A stretch of 64,000 bases of DNA from Frateuria_A sp051900535 (GCF_051900535.1 NZ_JBHZGI010000001.1:868001-932000), one strand, 5' to 3'. Positions 19,101-28,407 are shown, counted from the first letter of the stretch. Notes: a model not told the origin generated them from the letters alone. Program-made: numbers and translations.

Positions 19101-19779
19101 CGGCGAGTACGGCGCAGTGACGACGGACACGAGCGAACCGTTACCCGTCGACGCACCGATGACCAGCGCACCGGCACCCGCAGCAGCGACGACGGCGGCG
19201 CCAGCCGCGGAAGACTATGCAGCCGCCGCGCCACCGGCCGAGGAGCCCTCGGCCGCGGCCGAACCGCCACCGCCGCCACCGCCACCGCCACCGGAACCGT
19301 CGCCGATGCCGATAACCACAGTGCCGGCTGCAACGGCCTCGCCGTCGGCCGACATATCGGCGCTGAGCGACGCCGCCACGCAGGCGTGCAGTGGTGCGGG
19401 CACCGACCAGCCACAACACCTGGTGCTCTACGCGCAGATCTACAGCGAAGAACAGCGCGCGCCGGCTGCCGCGCTGCTGCGCCAGTTCGCCGGCTTCGGG
19501 CTGGCCACGCCCGGCATCGAGAATGTGGTCAGCAGTGCCAGCCGTTCGGAACGCAGCCGGCCAGCCGCGTGGGACAAGCCGGTATTCCTCTACAGCAGCT
19601 ACAGCGAACAGGCGGCCACCTGCGCGCGTGCGCTGGCACACTGGCTGGCCGCGCAACCGGCATTCCAGGACTCCGCACCCCGTGCGCTGGCGTTGCCGAT
19701 ACGCCTGCATGGCGGGCCGGACGTCATCGAATTCTGGCTGCCTGCCGCTCGCGCGGGGCGAACGGACCCACGGCAATGA
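16147..19779 (+). CDS. Large membrane patatin-like phospholipase family protein
   Basis: 1210 aa. An N-terminal patatin-type region has the oxyanion loop SGGGVRSA (43-50) and the nucleophile Ser76 in STVSGGGY, where the usual GxSxG has Thr at the first position. The catalytic Asp642 is in SDGGHFDNTG, about 560 residues later, because several transmembrane helices (roughly 140-440) interrupt the hydrolase domain. Another helix (about 840-860) leads to a C-terminal region with an Ala/Pro-rich linker containing a run of prolines (about residues 1040-1050) and a last domain. Expected activity is lipid acyl hydrolysis at the inner membrane. The ATG is fixed by GGGGAGG 8 bases upstream. It is convergent with the PhoD gene. 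Confidence 0.8.
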   Translation: MDQTTQAHVQRDGIPAHESEALNRRRAIGGIDAAAPTIGLALSGGGVRSATFCLGVLRALAKNGVLHRFDYLSTVSGGGYAGSAFGRLFGTKAGASEVERGLADDRSLWLWWLRSNGRYLIPSGPRDLLQTWAGQLRGFVATQFEITALILLLSCLIVLPHLLGFHWQAASAPLPTGTLWWAATPLAGWVVIFMAFAYWWSRDADDWSVWSDLTICVSTSLMAVYLLSPLWHVTLAGHGQVAMAVVGGILLAVPLSRLWLLLRPSRPAEDRVRYTIALSTALKYLTLLFLLGAADLLSWFLADQVGVTFQHGSVLTSAGLAAMLVAVARFALPLLQPHDHKNGLSQLPLALLANLCGLLLLVLLSLFWLSALQYFVFVARVSALDTWMHWLAVLVPGIGQPPAADNWLRWLTVAIPSLAYVMLTGNNLQMINRSSLHAFYRSRIARTYVSVGNYEGAQRAAGRTRFPMSPLSPKTRDNADAVIKLTELLQSDDIALPDYAPHAYGGPIHLINCCINQTIDDRTDSYNADRKGVCLTVSSLGLENGAQLPLLRTGADDPLARSTLSQWIAISGAAAGSGMGSMTRAGISALFFLSGFRLGYWWRNTLNPSRFWWSRLGKSRAALQEMLARFPGLRSPVWYLSDGGHFDNTGVYSLLKRELKLIVLADCGADPNYVFGDVENLTRKARIDFDTDIEFIDPDSLPTDLPAALRARFGTPDSIMPSPGNQHLLLARIRYPSGVSGCLLVVKPRLYCELPLDVAGYADRNRDFPQQSTAQQFFDESQWESYCQLGEVLGLPIDAHLLDMLPRLAESGAAVSANAVSAADQPNVMTRRQRMGATIGASLSLGALATVALTSWQAWDSHQAQRASSGRDVEVQQGAADAVQTDLDAGLAYDPGMHGKLYALMRGYDKVRDSEGMTRTMNQLADTLNRACGRLPPESALIDRCLADYAALRSAVTEPTAWQKAMQDYRNAVPSALPDVLGPPSGEYGAVTTDTSEPLPVDAPMTSAPAPAAATTAAPAAEDYAAAAPPAEEPSAAAEPPPPPPPPPPEPSPMPITTVPAATASPSADISALSDAATQACSGAGTDQPQHLVLYAQIYSEEQRAPAAALLRQFAGFGLATPGIENVVSSASRSERSRPAAWDKPVFLYSSYSEQAATCARALAHWLAAQPAFQDSAPRALALPIRLHGGPDVIEFWLPAARAGRTDPRQ

Positions 19780-19800
19780 CTCCGCGCGATCGACCCGGTT

Positions 19801-21882
19801 TCACAGCGCCAGTCCCGCATCGCCTTCCACCACCGTCTGCCGCATCCGCGGCCGCTCGCCGGCTTGCCACAGCGGTACTTCGTGGCGGACGCGGTAGCGC
19901 AACGGTCCGCCGTCCGGGCTCGTGCTGCGCTCGATCGGGCGCGGGATGCATACGAAATCGGTCGTCATCGTGCCGGCGTCGACGCGTACGGTCGCGTAGC
20001 CGTGGCCGCCCATGTCGACGAAGGTCAGGTGCGGTGCCAGGTCGGGGTTGCTGACGGCGTGCGCCTTCTTCAGATCGCCGCTCTTGGCGAACTCCAGCGC
20101 CGAGCGCACGCCATGGTGCATCAGCAGGTTGACGGTGGGCTGCGTGGGTCCGTCGCCCGGATTGGCGACGTACAACGGGCGCAGCGGGTCGTCCTTTTTC
20201 AGGTTGTGCTCGGAAGCTTCGAGCATGCCCGGGGAAATGAGCGATCCGCCCACGAAGGTGACGCCCACGGGCTCGAACGCAGCGGGTGGCAAGGCCTTGG
20301 CCGCGTAGCCGGCCCAGAAGCTGTGGCGGTCGCCGGAGACGATCGCGAAACCGGTGATGCCGGCATCGCGCACGGTGTCGAAGATTTCGGCGCGTTCGTG
20401 GTACGTGCCACCCCAGTCGCTGGTGCCCAGGACGGCATAGCCCGCCCCCGACCATGGACCCAGCGCGGGCGGAAGGTGCTGCGGATCCACGCGCCAGTCG
20501 GGCGTGCCCAGCGAATTGCCCCAGATCTTCCAGGTGGCTTGCGCGCCGCGCAGGCGTTCGAGGAACCAGGCCTTCTGCTTCGCGCCCAGCAGCGTCTGCG
20601 CGGCTTCGCCGGCGCGGTAGTTGGCCACGCGCTTGCCGCGAAAGGAGAGCGTCGCCGGCGGATGGCCGTTGGCGTAGTCGCGACCCGCGTCGAGCTGCAT
20701 CGCCAGCTCCTCCGGCACCCAACCCAGGGCGTCGCCGTCGAACAGCGGGCCGAGCTCGTCGTGCGAACCGGGGTCGCGCGAGCGGAAGCTGTGCTGGTCG
20801 GTGAGGATCAGGTCGATGTGCCGGCCCCAGCGCAAGGCGCGATACACGATCAGGCTGTCGATGGCGGCGAGGTTGTTGGGTTCGCGCCCTAGCCCATCGT
20901 CATCGAACGCGGTGACCGGGGTATCGACGACGTGCGGCGCGGCGAAGGTGTCCAGTCGGGCGCCCGGCGCCGCGACCCGCGCCGGCTGGAATTCGAACCA
21001 GGCCTGGTTGGCCGCGACCTTGAGCGTCTGCGCGGGAATCAAACCTGCTGTGCCGGGAAATTCCTGGATCGACTGCCAGCCCAGCCAGGAGAATTCGTGG
21101 TTGTCCCAGACCGCCACGAACGGCCAACGCGCACGCGCATCCTGCAGGTCCGGGTCCTGCAGGTAGCCGTGGTAGAGGGCGCGGTAATCCTCCAGCGAGG
21201 CCGGCACCCAGTAACGATTGTCGGCCACCGTCTTGCCGGTCGGGTAGTGGACCGGGAACGTGATGCGGCGGTCGTAGCGATGGCCGTCCTTGACCTGGTC
21301 GGGGTATTGCACGACCTCGTAGACGAAATCGCCCAGGTGCAGCACGAAGCCGATGCGGTCCTCGGGCGCGGCACGCTCGTCTTCGAAGATCATGCGCCGG
21401 TAGGCGTTCAGCGCGCCCTCGCAGACGTCCTGGCAACTGACGAAGGCGAAGCGCGCCGGTCGCGGATCGTCGGGGCCTGGGGCGGTCATCGTGCGGCCGA
21501 TGCGACTGCCGTTGCCCTCCTCGTCCACGAAGCGGTACCAGTATTCGCGGGCCGATGGCAGATGGCCGACCAGCACCCGGCAGGTCCAGTCCGACGCGGC
21601 CGACACCCGCGCCGCCGTCGTCGCGATCACCTTCGTGAAGTCCGGATCCTCGGCCACTTCAACCCGCAGCGTGGCGCTCTTGCGCGCGTCCGCATACGGG
21701 CGACGCGTCCAAAGCAGGACGCTGTTGTCGTCCGGATCGCCCGAGGCGACGCCCTGCGGGTACAGCTCCCGCCGCTCGCGCCAGCCGCTCGATGACGGGC
21801 GCACGGGCGTACAACCCAAAGCCAGCGCCGCGCCGAGCGTGGCGGAGAGCTTCAGGAATTGGCGGCGGTCCATGGTTGGCAT
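19801..21882 (-). CDS. phoD: PhoD-type alkaline phosphatase/phosphodiesterase
   Basis: 693 aa. It begins with a Tat-type signal (DRRQFLKLSA, hydrophobic run, then a Cys in LGCTP that could be lipidated). A fibronectin-like PhoD N-terminal domain (about 40-145, YPQGVASGDPDDNSVLLWTR) precedes the metallophosphatase domain, with VSCQDVCEG, HLGDFVYE, WDNHEFSW and the C-terminal VSGDRHSFWAG giving the metal ligands. PhoD enzymes use Ca2+/Fe3+ and release phosphate from mono- and diesters, including teichoic acids and phospholipids; Tat export suits a metal loaded in the cytoplasm. The start has GAGGGGACCTC ahead; ATG 21873 is an alternative. Convergent with the patatin gene. Confidence 0.88.
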   Translation of the reverse strand: MPTMDRRQFLKLSATLGAALALGCTPVRPSSSGWRERRELYPQGVASGDPDDNSVLLWTRRPYADARKSATLRVEVAEDPDFTKVIATTAARVSAASDWTCRVLVGHLPSAREYWYRFVDEEGNGSRIGRTMTAPGPDDPRPARFAFVSCQDVCEGALNAYRRMIFEDERAAPEDRIGFVLHLGDFVYEVVQYPDQVKDGHRYDRRITFPVHYPTGKTVADNRYWVPASLEDYRALYHGYLQDPDLQDARARWPFVAVWDNHEFSWLGWQSIQEFPGTAGLIPAQTLKVAANQAWFEFQPARVAAPGARLDTFAAPHVVDTPVTAFDDDGLGREPNNLAAIDSLIVYRALRWGRHIDLILTDQHSFRSRDPGSHDELGPLFDGDALGWVPEELAMQLDAGRDYANGHPPATLSFRGKRVANYRAGEAAQTLLGAKQKAWFLERLRGAQATWKIWGNSLGTPDWRVDPQHLPPALGPWSGAGYAVLGTSDWGGTYHERAEIFDTVRDAGITGFAIVSGDRHSFWAGYAAKALPPAAFEPVGVTFVGGSLISPGMLEASEHNLKKDDPLRPLYVANPGDGPTQPTVNLLMHHGVRSALEFAKSGDLKKAHAVSNPDLAPHLTFVDMGGHGYATVRVDAGTMTTDFVCIPRPIERSTSPDGGPLRYRVRHEVPLWQAGERPRMRQTVVEGDAGLAL

Positions 21883-22100
21883 GAGGTCCCCTCGCCTTCG
21901 GCAGATCGCGATGATCGATGCGGGGGAAAGCTAGACCCGATGGCGGGCCGGGGAGTGTGCCGGAAGTACCGAGGAAGGGGCTTTGACCGGTCAGGTCCTC
22001 GGCCACGGCTGACCCCGCTGGCGGCCCAGGAGCATCAGGCATCAGCCGGGTCGGCCGTGCGCCCTCGCTCGACGGCGAAGGGCTTTCGCAGTTCGCGAGG

Positions 22101-23600
22101 TCAACCCTCGCCCATGCCCTCGGCCGGCTCCGGCGCGCCGCCGGCGCGGACCTTGTCTTCGATGCGCTGGCCGATCGCCGGGTCGACGCTCTTCCAGTAG
22201 GCGAAGGCACGCTCCAGCACGGGACTGCGCACGCCGCCGAGCAGGCTGCCGGCGACCTGCTCCACGAACTGCGTGCGCTGGGCGTCGTTCCACACCCTGC
22301 GGACCATCGTGCCGGCCTGGCCGAAGTCGTCGTCGGCGGCGTGCAGCGTGTAGGCGCTACGCACCATGTCGCCGTCGGACTCCCAGCCGTTTTCCATCGG
22401 GCCGCTCTCGTCCGACCAGCTGCGTCCTCCGCTGTTGGGTGCGTACACCGGCGCCGCGCCGCTGTGCTGGTAAGCCATCTGCCCGTCGAACATGTAACTG
22501 TTCACCGGAACCTTGGGCTGGTTGACCGGCAACTGGTGGAAATTCGTGCCGATGCGGTTGCGCTGGGCGTCGGCATAGGCGAAGGCGCGGCCCAGCAGCA
22601 TCTTGTCCGGGGACAGCCCGATGCCCGGCACGGTGTTGCCCGGCGAGAACGCGGCCTGCTCGATCTGCGCGAAGAAGTTCTCCGGATTGCGGTTGAGCGT
22701 CAACGTGCCGACCTTGATCAGCGGGTAATCGCCATGCGGCCAGACCTTGGTCAGGTCGAACGGGTTGAAGCGGTAGTCCTTTGCCTCGGCGTACGGCATC
22801 ACCTGCACCGACAGTTCCCACGAGGGGAACTCGCCGCGCTTGATGGCCTCGAACAGGTCGCGCCGGTGGTAGTCGGCATCCTGCCCGGACATCGCGGCAG
22901 CCTCGGCATTGTCGAAGAACGCCATGCCCTGGCGGGTGTGGAAGTGGTACTTCACCCAGAACTTCTCGCCGGCGGCGTTGATCCACATGTAGGTGTGCGA
23001 GCCGTAGCCGTTCATGTGGCGCCAGGTACGCGGCAGGCCACGCTCGCCCATCACGTAGGTGACCTGGTGGGCCGATTCCGGGTTGGACGTCCAGAAGTCC
23101 CATTGCATGTGGTTGTCGCGCAGGCCGGAGTCGGGCAGGCGCTTCTGGCTGCGGATGAAGTGCGGGAACTTCATCGGATCGCGCAGGAAGAAGATTGGCG
23201 TGTTGTTGCCGACCAGGTCGTAGTTGCCCTCGTCGCTGTAGAACTTCAGCGCGAAACCGCGAACGTCGCGCCAGGTATCCGGGCTTCCCATCTCACCGGC
23301 GACGGTGGAGAAGCGCGCCAGCACCTCGGTGGATGCGCCTTTCTGGAACAGCGCCGCCTTCGTGTACGCCGACACGTCCTCGCTGACTTCCAGCACCCCG
23401 AACGCGCCGCCACCCTTGGCGTGCGGTTGCCGCTCGGGCACCTTCTCGCGGTTGAAGTGCGCCATCTGCTCCAGGAAATGCACGTCGTGCAGGACGATCG
23501 GGCCGTCGGGGCCGATGGTCAGCGCATTGCGGTCGCTGACGGCAGGGGCGCCGGCACCCGTGGTCGAACCGGCGTTTGGCTTTTTTCCAGACGCGGACAT
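22101..23600 (-). CDS. katA: Heme catalase (small-subunit, clade 3-like)
   Basis: 499 aa, breaks hydrogen peroxide into water and oxygen. The distal His60 is in ERQPHAKGGGAFG, the distal Asn in LVGNNTPIFFLRD, and the proximal heme-ligand Tyr in RAFAYADAQRNRIG about residue 340. That motif usually reads QRYRLG; the Asn here is a mild deviation, and FAYAD replaces the commoner FSYGD. No signal peptide is present, so it is cytoplasmic. ATG 23600 is preceded by GGAGG. It stands alone, with about 650 bp of gene-free sequence upstream and no regulator nearby. Confidence 0.92.
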   Translation of the reverse strand: MSASGKKPNAGSTTGAGAPAVSDRNALTIGPDGPIVLHDVHFLEQMAHFNREKVPERQPHAKGGGAFGVLEVSEDVSAYTKAALFQKGASTEVLARFSTVAGEMGSPDTWRDVRGFALKFYSDEGNYDLVGNNTPIFFLRDPMKFPHFIRSQKRLPDSGLRDNHMQWDFWTSNPESAHQVTYVMGERGLPRTWRHMNGYGSHTYMWINAAGEKFWVKYHFHTRQGMAFFDNAEAAAMSGQDADYHRRDLFEAIKRGEFPSWELSVQVMPYAEAKDYRFNPFDLTKVWPHGDYPLIKVGTLTLNRNPENFFAQIEQAAFSPGNTVPGIGLSPDKMLLGRAFAYADAQRNRIGTNFHQLPVNQPKVPVNSYMFDGQMAYQHSGAAPVYAPNSGGRSWSDESGPMENGWESDGDMVRSAYTLHAADDDFGQAGTMVRRVWNDAQRTQFVEQVAGSLLGGVRSPVLERAFAYWKSVDPAIGQRIEDKVRAGGAPEPAEGMGEG

Positions 23601-24255
23601 GGTCGTTCCTCCAGTGGCAGGTCGTATTGCGGGTTGGGCAAGTGTGTGGTCGCGGCCGGCTGCAGCCCATTCGCTTTTTTCGATTGCGGCGATAGGCGGC
23701 GCCTTCAGCGAGGCCTGCCTTCACTCAGGCCGCTGCGGCACGGCCGCCACGCGCAGCATTCTGGGGTTCGCTACGTGCGGCGAGCGTGCAAGGAGGAAAC
23801 CACCCGCAAGACGGGGGGCGGAGCAAGACCAGGATCGGAGCGCACTCTTCCGTCGCCGGTCTGGACGCAGCGAGGGGGCGTCAAGGGCGCCCGGGAAACG
23901 TTCGGGCTGCTCGCAGACGCAAGCCTCAGCCATGACGCGGCCGCACGAAGGAACGCCTCTCCGGAGCTTTACGGAGGCTTGGCCGGACGGGGCAGGTTCG
24001 CGCATGCTGCCAAGACCAGCAGGGGACGGGGAAGGAGCAAATTACGTACGCAGGCGGAAGCCGACCGCGATAGCGCACTTCCCCGACTGCGTAACTAATC
24101 GCCCGGCCAACTTCCTGCACGCCCCGCGGTTTGAAGCCGGGTCCGGTTTGAAGCCGGGTCAGAGTGCGCTTTTCGCATCATTCCACGGGCGACCTGTCTT
24201 CGCCGGGCCGGCCCGCACTCCGTCCCCGGTTTTGGAAGGCGGCTACAGCAGCCGA
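23601..24255. other. Gene-free stretch upstream of the catalase
   Basis: About 650 bp between two leftward genes. Short frames on both strands show no recognisable protein. A REP-type element is at 24151-24174, preceded by a partial copy (GCCGGGTCCGGTTTGAA) at about 24135. The catalase promoter should be in the left part; I see no clear OxyR site. Confidence 0.5.
24151..24174. repeat. REP-type element (RAYT family)
   Basis: AAGCCGGGTCAGAGTGCGCT followed by TTTC matches the left REP of the RAYT gene (32412-32437) with only small changes. Confidence 0.65.
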
Positions 24256-25350
24256 TCAGAGTGCCCCTTCCGCTTCCTGCTGATCGCCGGAGCAGACGCG
24301 GTTGCCGCGCAGTTCCTTGGCACGATAAAGCGCCAGGTCGGCGCGTTGCAGCACCGTATCCAGGGTATCGCCGGCTTGCAGCATGGTGGTGCCGAGCGAG
24401 GCGGTCACCTGCGGCACCGGGTCCACCGGCACGGCGGCGATCGCGGCGCGCAGCCGCTCAGCTACGCGCTGCAGGCCCGCCGCATCGACATTGGGCACGA
24501 TCACCAGAAACTCCTCCCCACCCCAGCGCGCGATACATTCGTTCGCGCGCAGGCGTCGCTTGCAGCCATCCGCCACCTTTCGCAGGACGCTGTCGCCGAC
24601 CGGATGGCCGTAGGTATCGTTGATCCCCTTGAAGCGGTCGAGGTCGAGCATGATCACCCCGCCCGTAGCGTGACTGGCTAGGGCTTCGTGCAGGACCCGC
24701 TCGCCGAGCAGGCGGCTATGCACGCCCGTCAACGGGTCCCGGTGCAGCATGACTTCCATGACATCGCGCTCGGAGGCAAGCCGCCGGATCTTGCCCACCA
24801 GCCCGCGTTGCACCGGCAGCAGGACGACCACCATGATGCTGACCGGCCCAAACGCCATGACGAGGTCCTGGCCCCGTGGCGTCCACAGCTCCTGGCGATG
24901 ACCCAACAGGTAGAGCAGCACAGGCATCGCAATCAGCATCCAGCCCAGCGCGGCGGCGAGGAACGCGCGCCGCCCGGGAACAAAGATCATCAGCATCGCC
25001 AGGTACACCACGAACAGCGACGAGATCGGTGGCAGGTTGTCAATCAACCGCACGTCCGGCGACAAGCTTGCTTGCGCGGTGTAGAGCCACGCAGGCGCGA
25101 TCAGTGCCAGGGCCGAGGCGCCCAGTGCGATCCGCGTGATGCCGAGCACCCATGTCGGTCGCCGCAACAGCGCCACGATCAGTCCGCCGAACAGCAAGCT
25201 CGCCAGCGGTGGAACGATCATGTCCATGGGGTGATGGACCCGGCCCAGCCAATGGATGGCCGTCGCACAGACGCCCGCGAGCAGCGCCAGCGAAAGCATG
25301 ACCAGCATCGCGACGCGGACGTAGTGATCGTTTGGATCTTGCGCGGGCAT
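24256..25350 (-). CDS. Membrane diguanylate cyclase (GGDEF)
   Basis: 364 aa. Six hydrophobic segments in residues 10-195 form a membrane sensor domain; the C-terminal GGDEF domain (about 205-355) makes cyclic di-GMP from two GTP. The active-site motif is GGEEF (277-281), a functional variant. The inhibitory I-site, normally RxxD five residues upstream, reads RANE (268-271), so product inhibition may be altered. LDLDRFKGINDTYGHPVGD carries the metal-binding Asp. The sensed signal is unknown. An HD-GYP phosphodiesterase lies 1.6 kb away on the other strand, so synthesis and breakdown enzymes are close but not co-transcribed. No strong ribosome site is visible for ATG 25350. Confidence 0.88.
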   Translation of the reverse strand: MPAQDPNDHYVRVAMLVMLSLALLAGVCATAIHWLGRVHHPMDMIVPPLASLLFGGLIVALLRRPTWVLGITRIALGASALALIAPAWLYTAQASLSPDVRLIDNLPPISSLFVVYLAMLMIFVPGRRAFLAAALGWMLIAMPVLLYLLGHRQELWTPRGQDLVMAFGPVSIMVVVLLPVQRGLVGKIRRLASERDVMEVMLHRDPLTGVHSRLLGERVLHEALASHATGGVIMLDLDRFKGINDTYGHPVGDSVLRKVADGCKRRLRANECIARWGGEEFLVIVPNVDAAGLQRVAERLRAAIAAVPVDPVPQVTASLGTTMLQAGDTLDTVLQRADLALYRAKELRGNRVCSGDQQEAEGAL

Positions 25351-25601
25351 CCGGGAGACCAGGGGATCGCTTCCGAGTCTAGTCGAGATTGCGTTTCCCC
25401 CATTTCTGGAGGCAGGCGCGAACGAGGGCCCAGTGTTATCGGCCCGGGCGCCGTTAAATGAAGTCCGTAAAGCGGGTCCGCGGCCAAGCGGCCGCGCCTA
25501 CCGCCCGCGCGGCCATGGGCCACCCAGTCCATGTACGGGACCGCGGTCGGCCACGGCGCTCAGACCGCTCGCTGGATGAGGCGTAATTTTGTCGTACCTG
25601 C

Positions 25602-25748
25602 TCAAGCGGTGATGCGCGTGATCCGTTCGACGGCCTTGCCGAGCGCGCGATGGGCTTCCTCGAGGTCGTAGTCCGCCTGCAGCCCCAGCCAGAAGCGCTC
25701 GCTGGCGCCCAGTGCCGTCGCCAGGCGCACGGCGGTGTCCGCGCTTGC
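25602..25748 (-). pseudogene. Remnant of HigA-family antitoxin (C-terminal half)
   Basis: Reads ASADTAVRLATALGASERFW, then LGLQADYDLEEAHRAL and a normal TGA stop. This matches the C-terminal half of the XRE/HigA antitoxin family (SADTALRL..ALG.S..FWL.LQ..YDL). The N-terminal helix-turn-helix half is missing and no HigB toxin gene is next to it. A shorter copy of the same tail is at 30342-30395. Confidence 0.7.
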
Positions 25749-25896
25749 TGTTGCGACCAGTACCGGCGCCATGGGCATCTGAGGTGCTTGATCGACGGCG
25801 GGGCAGCAGGTCAAGTGCCCAAGGGGGCGCTGGTCCCCCTTCTTGCGCGTCGCTACAGTGCCGACATCCGGGCAGCGCCGCCTGAGAGAGAACGCC

Positions 25897-26640
25897 ATGA
25901 CGCTTCGCCCGTACGCCGACCGGCATCCGATTCCCGCCGCCCTCCTGTGCGCGGGCCTGCAAGTCGGCCTGACCTTGCTCATCCTGGCGCTCGGCAAGCA
26001 GTACGCGCCGCCCGAGGCCTACGGCAAGGTCAAGCTGCTCGCCTTTGCCTCCACGGTGATCCTGCCGCTGCTGCTCACCCACGCGCTGGGGTTGTGGCGG
26101 GAGGTCGGCTTCAATCGCATCAGGCCGACCGGGTTCTTCGCCGCCTGCCTGCTGCCGGTGCTCCTGTTCGCATCCATGGGCGTGCGCCTGCCCGCGGGAG
26201 GACTGGGCGGCGACCTGCTGATCCAGTTCTTCAACGCGTTCGGCGAGGAACTGCTGTTCCGCGGTGTCATTTTCCTGATCCTGCTTCGCCTTCCGCTGTG
26301 GCAGGCCATCACCCTCAACGGCCTGCTGTTCGGCTCGATGCACCTCATCCACGGCTACATGGACGGCAACTGGGGCCATGCGCTGGTGTGGGCCCTGATG
26401 AGCTCGTGCGCCGGCATGATGTTCGCCGCGGCGCGCGCCAGCACCGGCAGCCTGTGGCTGCTCATCGGGCTGCACATGATCCTCAACCTGGCCAGCATGT
26501 ACTCCAACATCGAGGCAGCGGCGGGTGCGCTGGTGCTGCAGCGCGCGGAGTGGGCGATCAAGGCGGTGGAGCTGGGGCTGGCGCTCTATCTCGTGGCGGC
26601 GGCTTCCCGCCGCGGCGCGCTGGCGCAGGGCACGGCCTAG
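25897..26640 (+). CDS. CPBP family intramembrane glutamic endopeptidase
   Basis: 247 aa, integral membrane with about seven hydrophobic segments. The family motif 1 EExxxR is EELLFR (117-122) and motif 2 FxxxH is FGSMH (145-149); a third His lies in LLIGLHMILN, so the active site is complete. Bacterial CPBP (ABI/CAAX) proteins include Rce1-like proteases and bacteriocin self-immunity proteins; the substrate is unknown and no bacteriocin gene is near. ATG 25897 was preferred over upstream starts because it precedes the first hydrophobic segment and has GAGAGA in front. Confidence 0.85.
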   Translation: MTLRPYADRHPIPAALLCAGLQVGLTLLILALGKQYAPPEAYGKVKLLAFASTVILPLLLTHALGLWREVGFNRIRPTGFFAACLLPVLLFASMGVRLPAGGLGGDLLIQFFNAFGEELLFRGVIFLILLRLPLWQAITLNGLLFGSMHLIHGYMDGNWGHALVWALMSSCAGMMFAAARASTGSLWLLIGLHMILNLASMYSNIEAAAGALVLQRAEWAIKAVELGLALYLVAAASRRGALAQGTA

Positions 26641-26901
26641 CCTTTTCCAGGCGCGGTCAACCATGGGCGGGGTCACCGAACCGCGGGCCATCCGCTCGTG
26701 CAGTGCGCAGGAACCGAGGGCCACGCATCAACCGACGACCCGCGACAGGCGCCCGCCCTTCCCGCCGCGCTCAAGCTAGCCGGCGTCCGGCCGATATCCG
26801 CCTTTGGCGTTCCGTACCGAAGGCCTGCCTCCCGCAAAGGGCAGCCCCTGCTCCCCAGAATGCCGACACTCGTCCGACCAGCGCAGAAAGCACCCAGAGA
26901 C

Positions 26902-28110
26902 ATGAAGTCGCCGCTGACAAAGATTCCCGCCACCCAGGCCACGCTGGGCATGTACGTACGGCGGATCGATGGACGCTGGCGGGACCATCCGTTCTGGCTC
27001 GGCGCCTTCCGCGTGGCCGATGCGCCGACGCTGGAACGGCTGCACGCGATGGGCCCGATAGGCATCTGGATCGATACCAGCAAGGGAGCGGACGAACCGG
27101 CGCCGGCATCGTCGGTATCCCGACCCGAGGATGAGCCGCCGCCTTGGTCGCCCGAGCCGCCCCGACCGGACGCGCCGCGCACGGCTTTCGGCGACGATGT
27201 CGTCCGCGCCGAAGCCCTCCGCGACCGCGCCAAGGCCGCCGCGCGGGCGCTCTTCGACGACGCGCGGATGGGCCGGGCGCTGCCCGTCGAAAACCTGGCC
27301 AGCGTGATCGATGAGATGGACCGCGCGATCGCGCACAACCCGGCCGCCCTGCTCAGCGTGCTTCGCCTGAAGAACAAGGACGACTACACCTACCTGCACT
27401 CGGTCGCCGTCGCCGCGCTGATGATGGCACTGGGCCGGCGCCTCGGCTTCGAGGGCGCGGCGCTGGCGGAGCTCGGGCTCGCCGGGCTGCTGCACGACAT
27501 CGGCAAGGTCGGCGTCCCCGATGCGACGCTGAACAAGCCCGGCCGGCTGGGGCCGCTGGAGTGGGCCTCGGTACGCCAGCACCCGGAGATCGGCTGGGAC
27601 ATCCTGCGGCGCGAGTCGGCGGCGGGCCCGGTGGCGCTGGATGTGTGCCTGCACCACCACGAGAAGACCGACGGCAGCGGCTACCCGCACAGGCTGGGCG
27701 GCGACGCGATCAGCCAGGTCGCCCGCATGGGCGCGATCTGCGACGTGTACGACGCGATCACCTCCGACCGCCCGTACAAGCGCGGCTGGGAACCGGCCGA
27801 CGCGATCCGCCGGATGGCCGAGTGGCAGGAAGGCCACTTCGACCGCGACATCTTCCACGCCTTCGTAAAGCTCGTCGGCATCTATCCCGCCGGCACCGTG
27901 GTGCGGCTGGCCTCCGACCGGCTCGCCGTGGTGCTTGGCCAGAGCGCGGGCAGCTCGCTCACCCCGACCGTGCGGCTGATCTGCACCGTGCCGGAGGGCG
28001 AGCCGCTCGAGCCCGAAGTGCTGACGCTGGAAGACGGCGGGGACCGGATCGTCGGTATCGAGGATGCGGCGCAGTGGGGCGTGCAGGCGGCGCAGTTGTT
28101 GCGCGAATAG
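26902..28110 (+). CDS. HD-GYP cyclic di-GMP phosphodiesterase with DUF3391 N-terminus
   Basis: 402 aa, cytoplasmic. A DUF3391-type domain (about 1-60, LGMYVRRIDGRWRDHPFW) and a Pro-rich linker lead into the HD-GYP domain (about 130-330). The metal-binding HD is His198-Asp199 in LLHDIGKVGVPD, followed by HHHEKTDGSGYP with Gly260-Tyr261-Pro262, so all hallmark residues are present. It should degrade cyclic di-GMP to pGpG or GMP. ATG 26902 is the start matching the DUF3391 N-terminus; upstream codons in the same frame look non-coding. The nearby diguanylate cyclase (24256-25350) makes the opposing activity. Confidence 0.88.
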   Translation: MKSPLTKIPATQATLGMYVRRIDGRWRDHPFWLGAFRVADAPTLERLHAMGPIGIWIDTSKGADEPAPASSVSRPEDEPPPWSPEPPRPDAPRTAFGDDVVRAEALRDRAKAAARALFDDARMGRALPVENLASVIDEMDRAIAHNPAALLSVLRLKNKDDYTYLHSVAVAALMMALGRRLGFEGAALAELGLAGLLHDIGKVGVPDATLNKPGRLGPLEWASVRQHPEIGWDILRRESAAGPVALDVCLHHHEKTDGSGYPHRLGGDAISQVARMGAICDVYDAITSDRPYKRGWEPADAIRRMAEWQEGHFDRDIFHAFVKLVGIYPAGTVVRLASDRLAVVLGQSAGSSLTPTVRLICTVPEGEPLEPEVLTLEDGGDRIVGIEDAAQWGVQAAQLLRE

Positions 28111-28407
28111 TTTGCCTTGGGGGTGAAGGGCCCTCACTCCATCTGACCCGGGGTCGCCCCGACCCGGCTGGTGCATGGCACGCCAATGGGGTCCGGTTTA
28201 CCCACGGCAAGCCAGCACGACCGACGTCCATGGCTGGCCGGGCCGGCTCCAAGCAGCGTGAACGACGTGACCCCTGGCGGCTTCCCTTGAGCGGAGATCG
28301 CCTCCATGCGTGGCGCTCGCGTCCGACCCGCGCGGCGGCCGGACACTTCGTACGCACGCGCCAGGGAGTAGGCTCCGGCCCCGATGCCAACAAGGGAGGC
28401 CCGAGCC

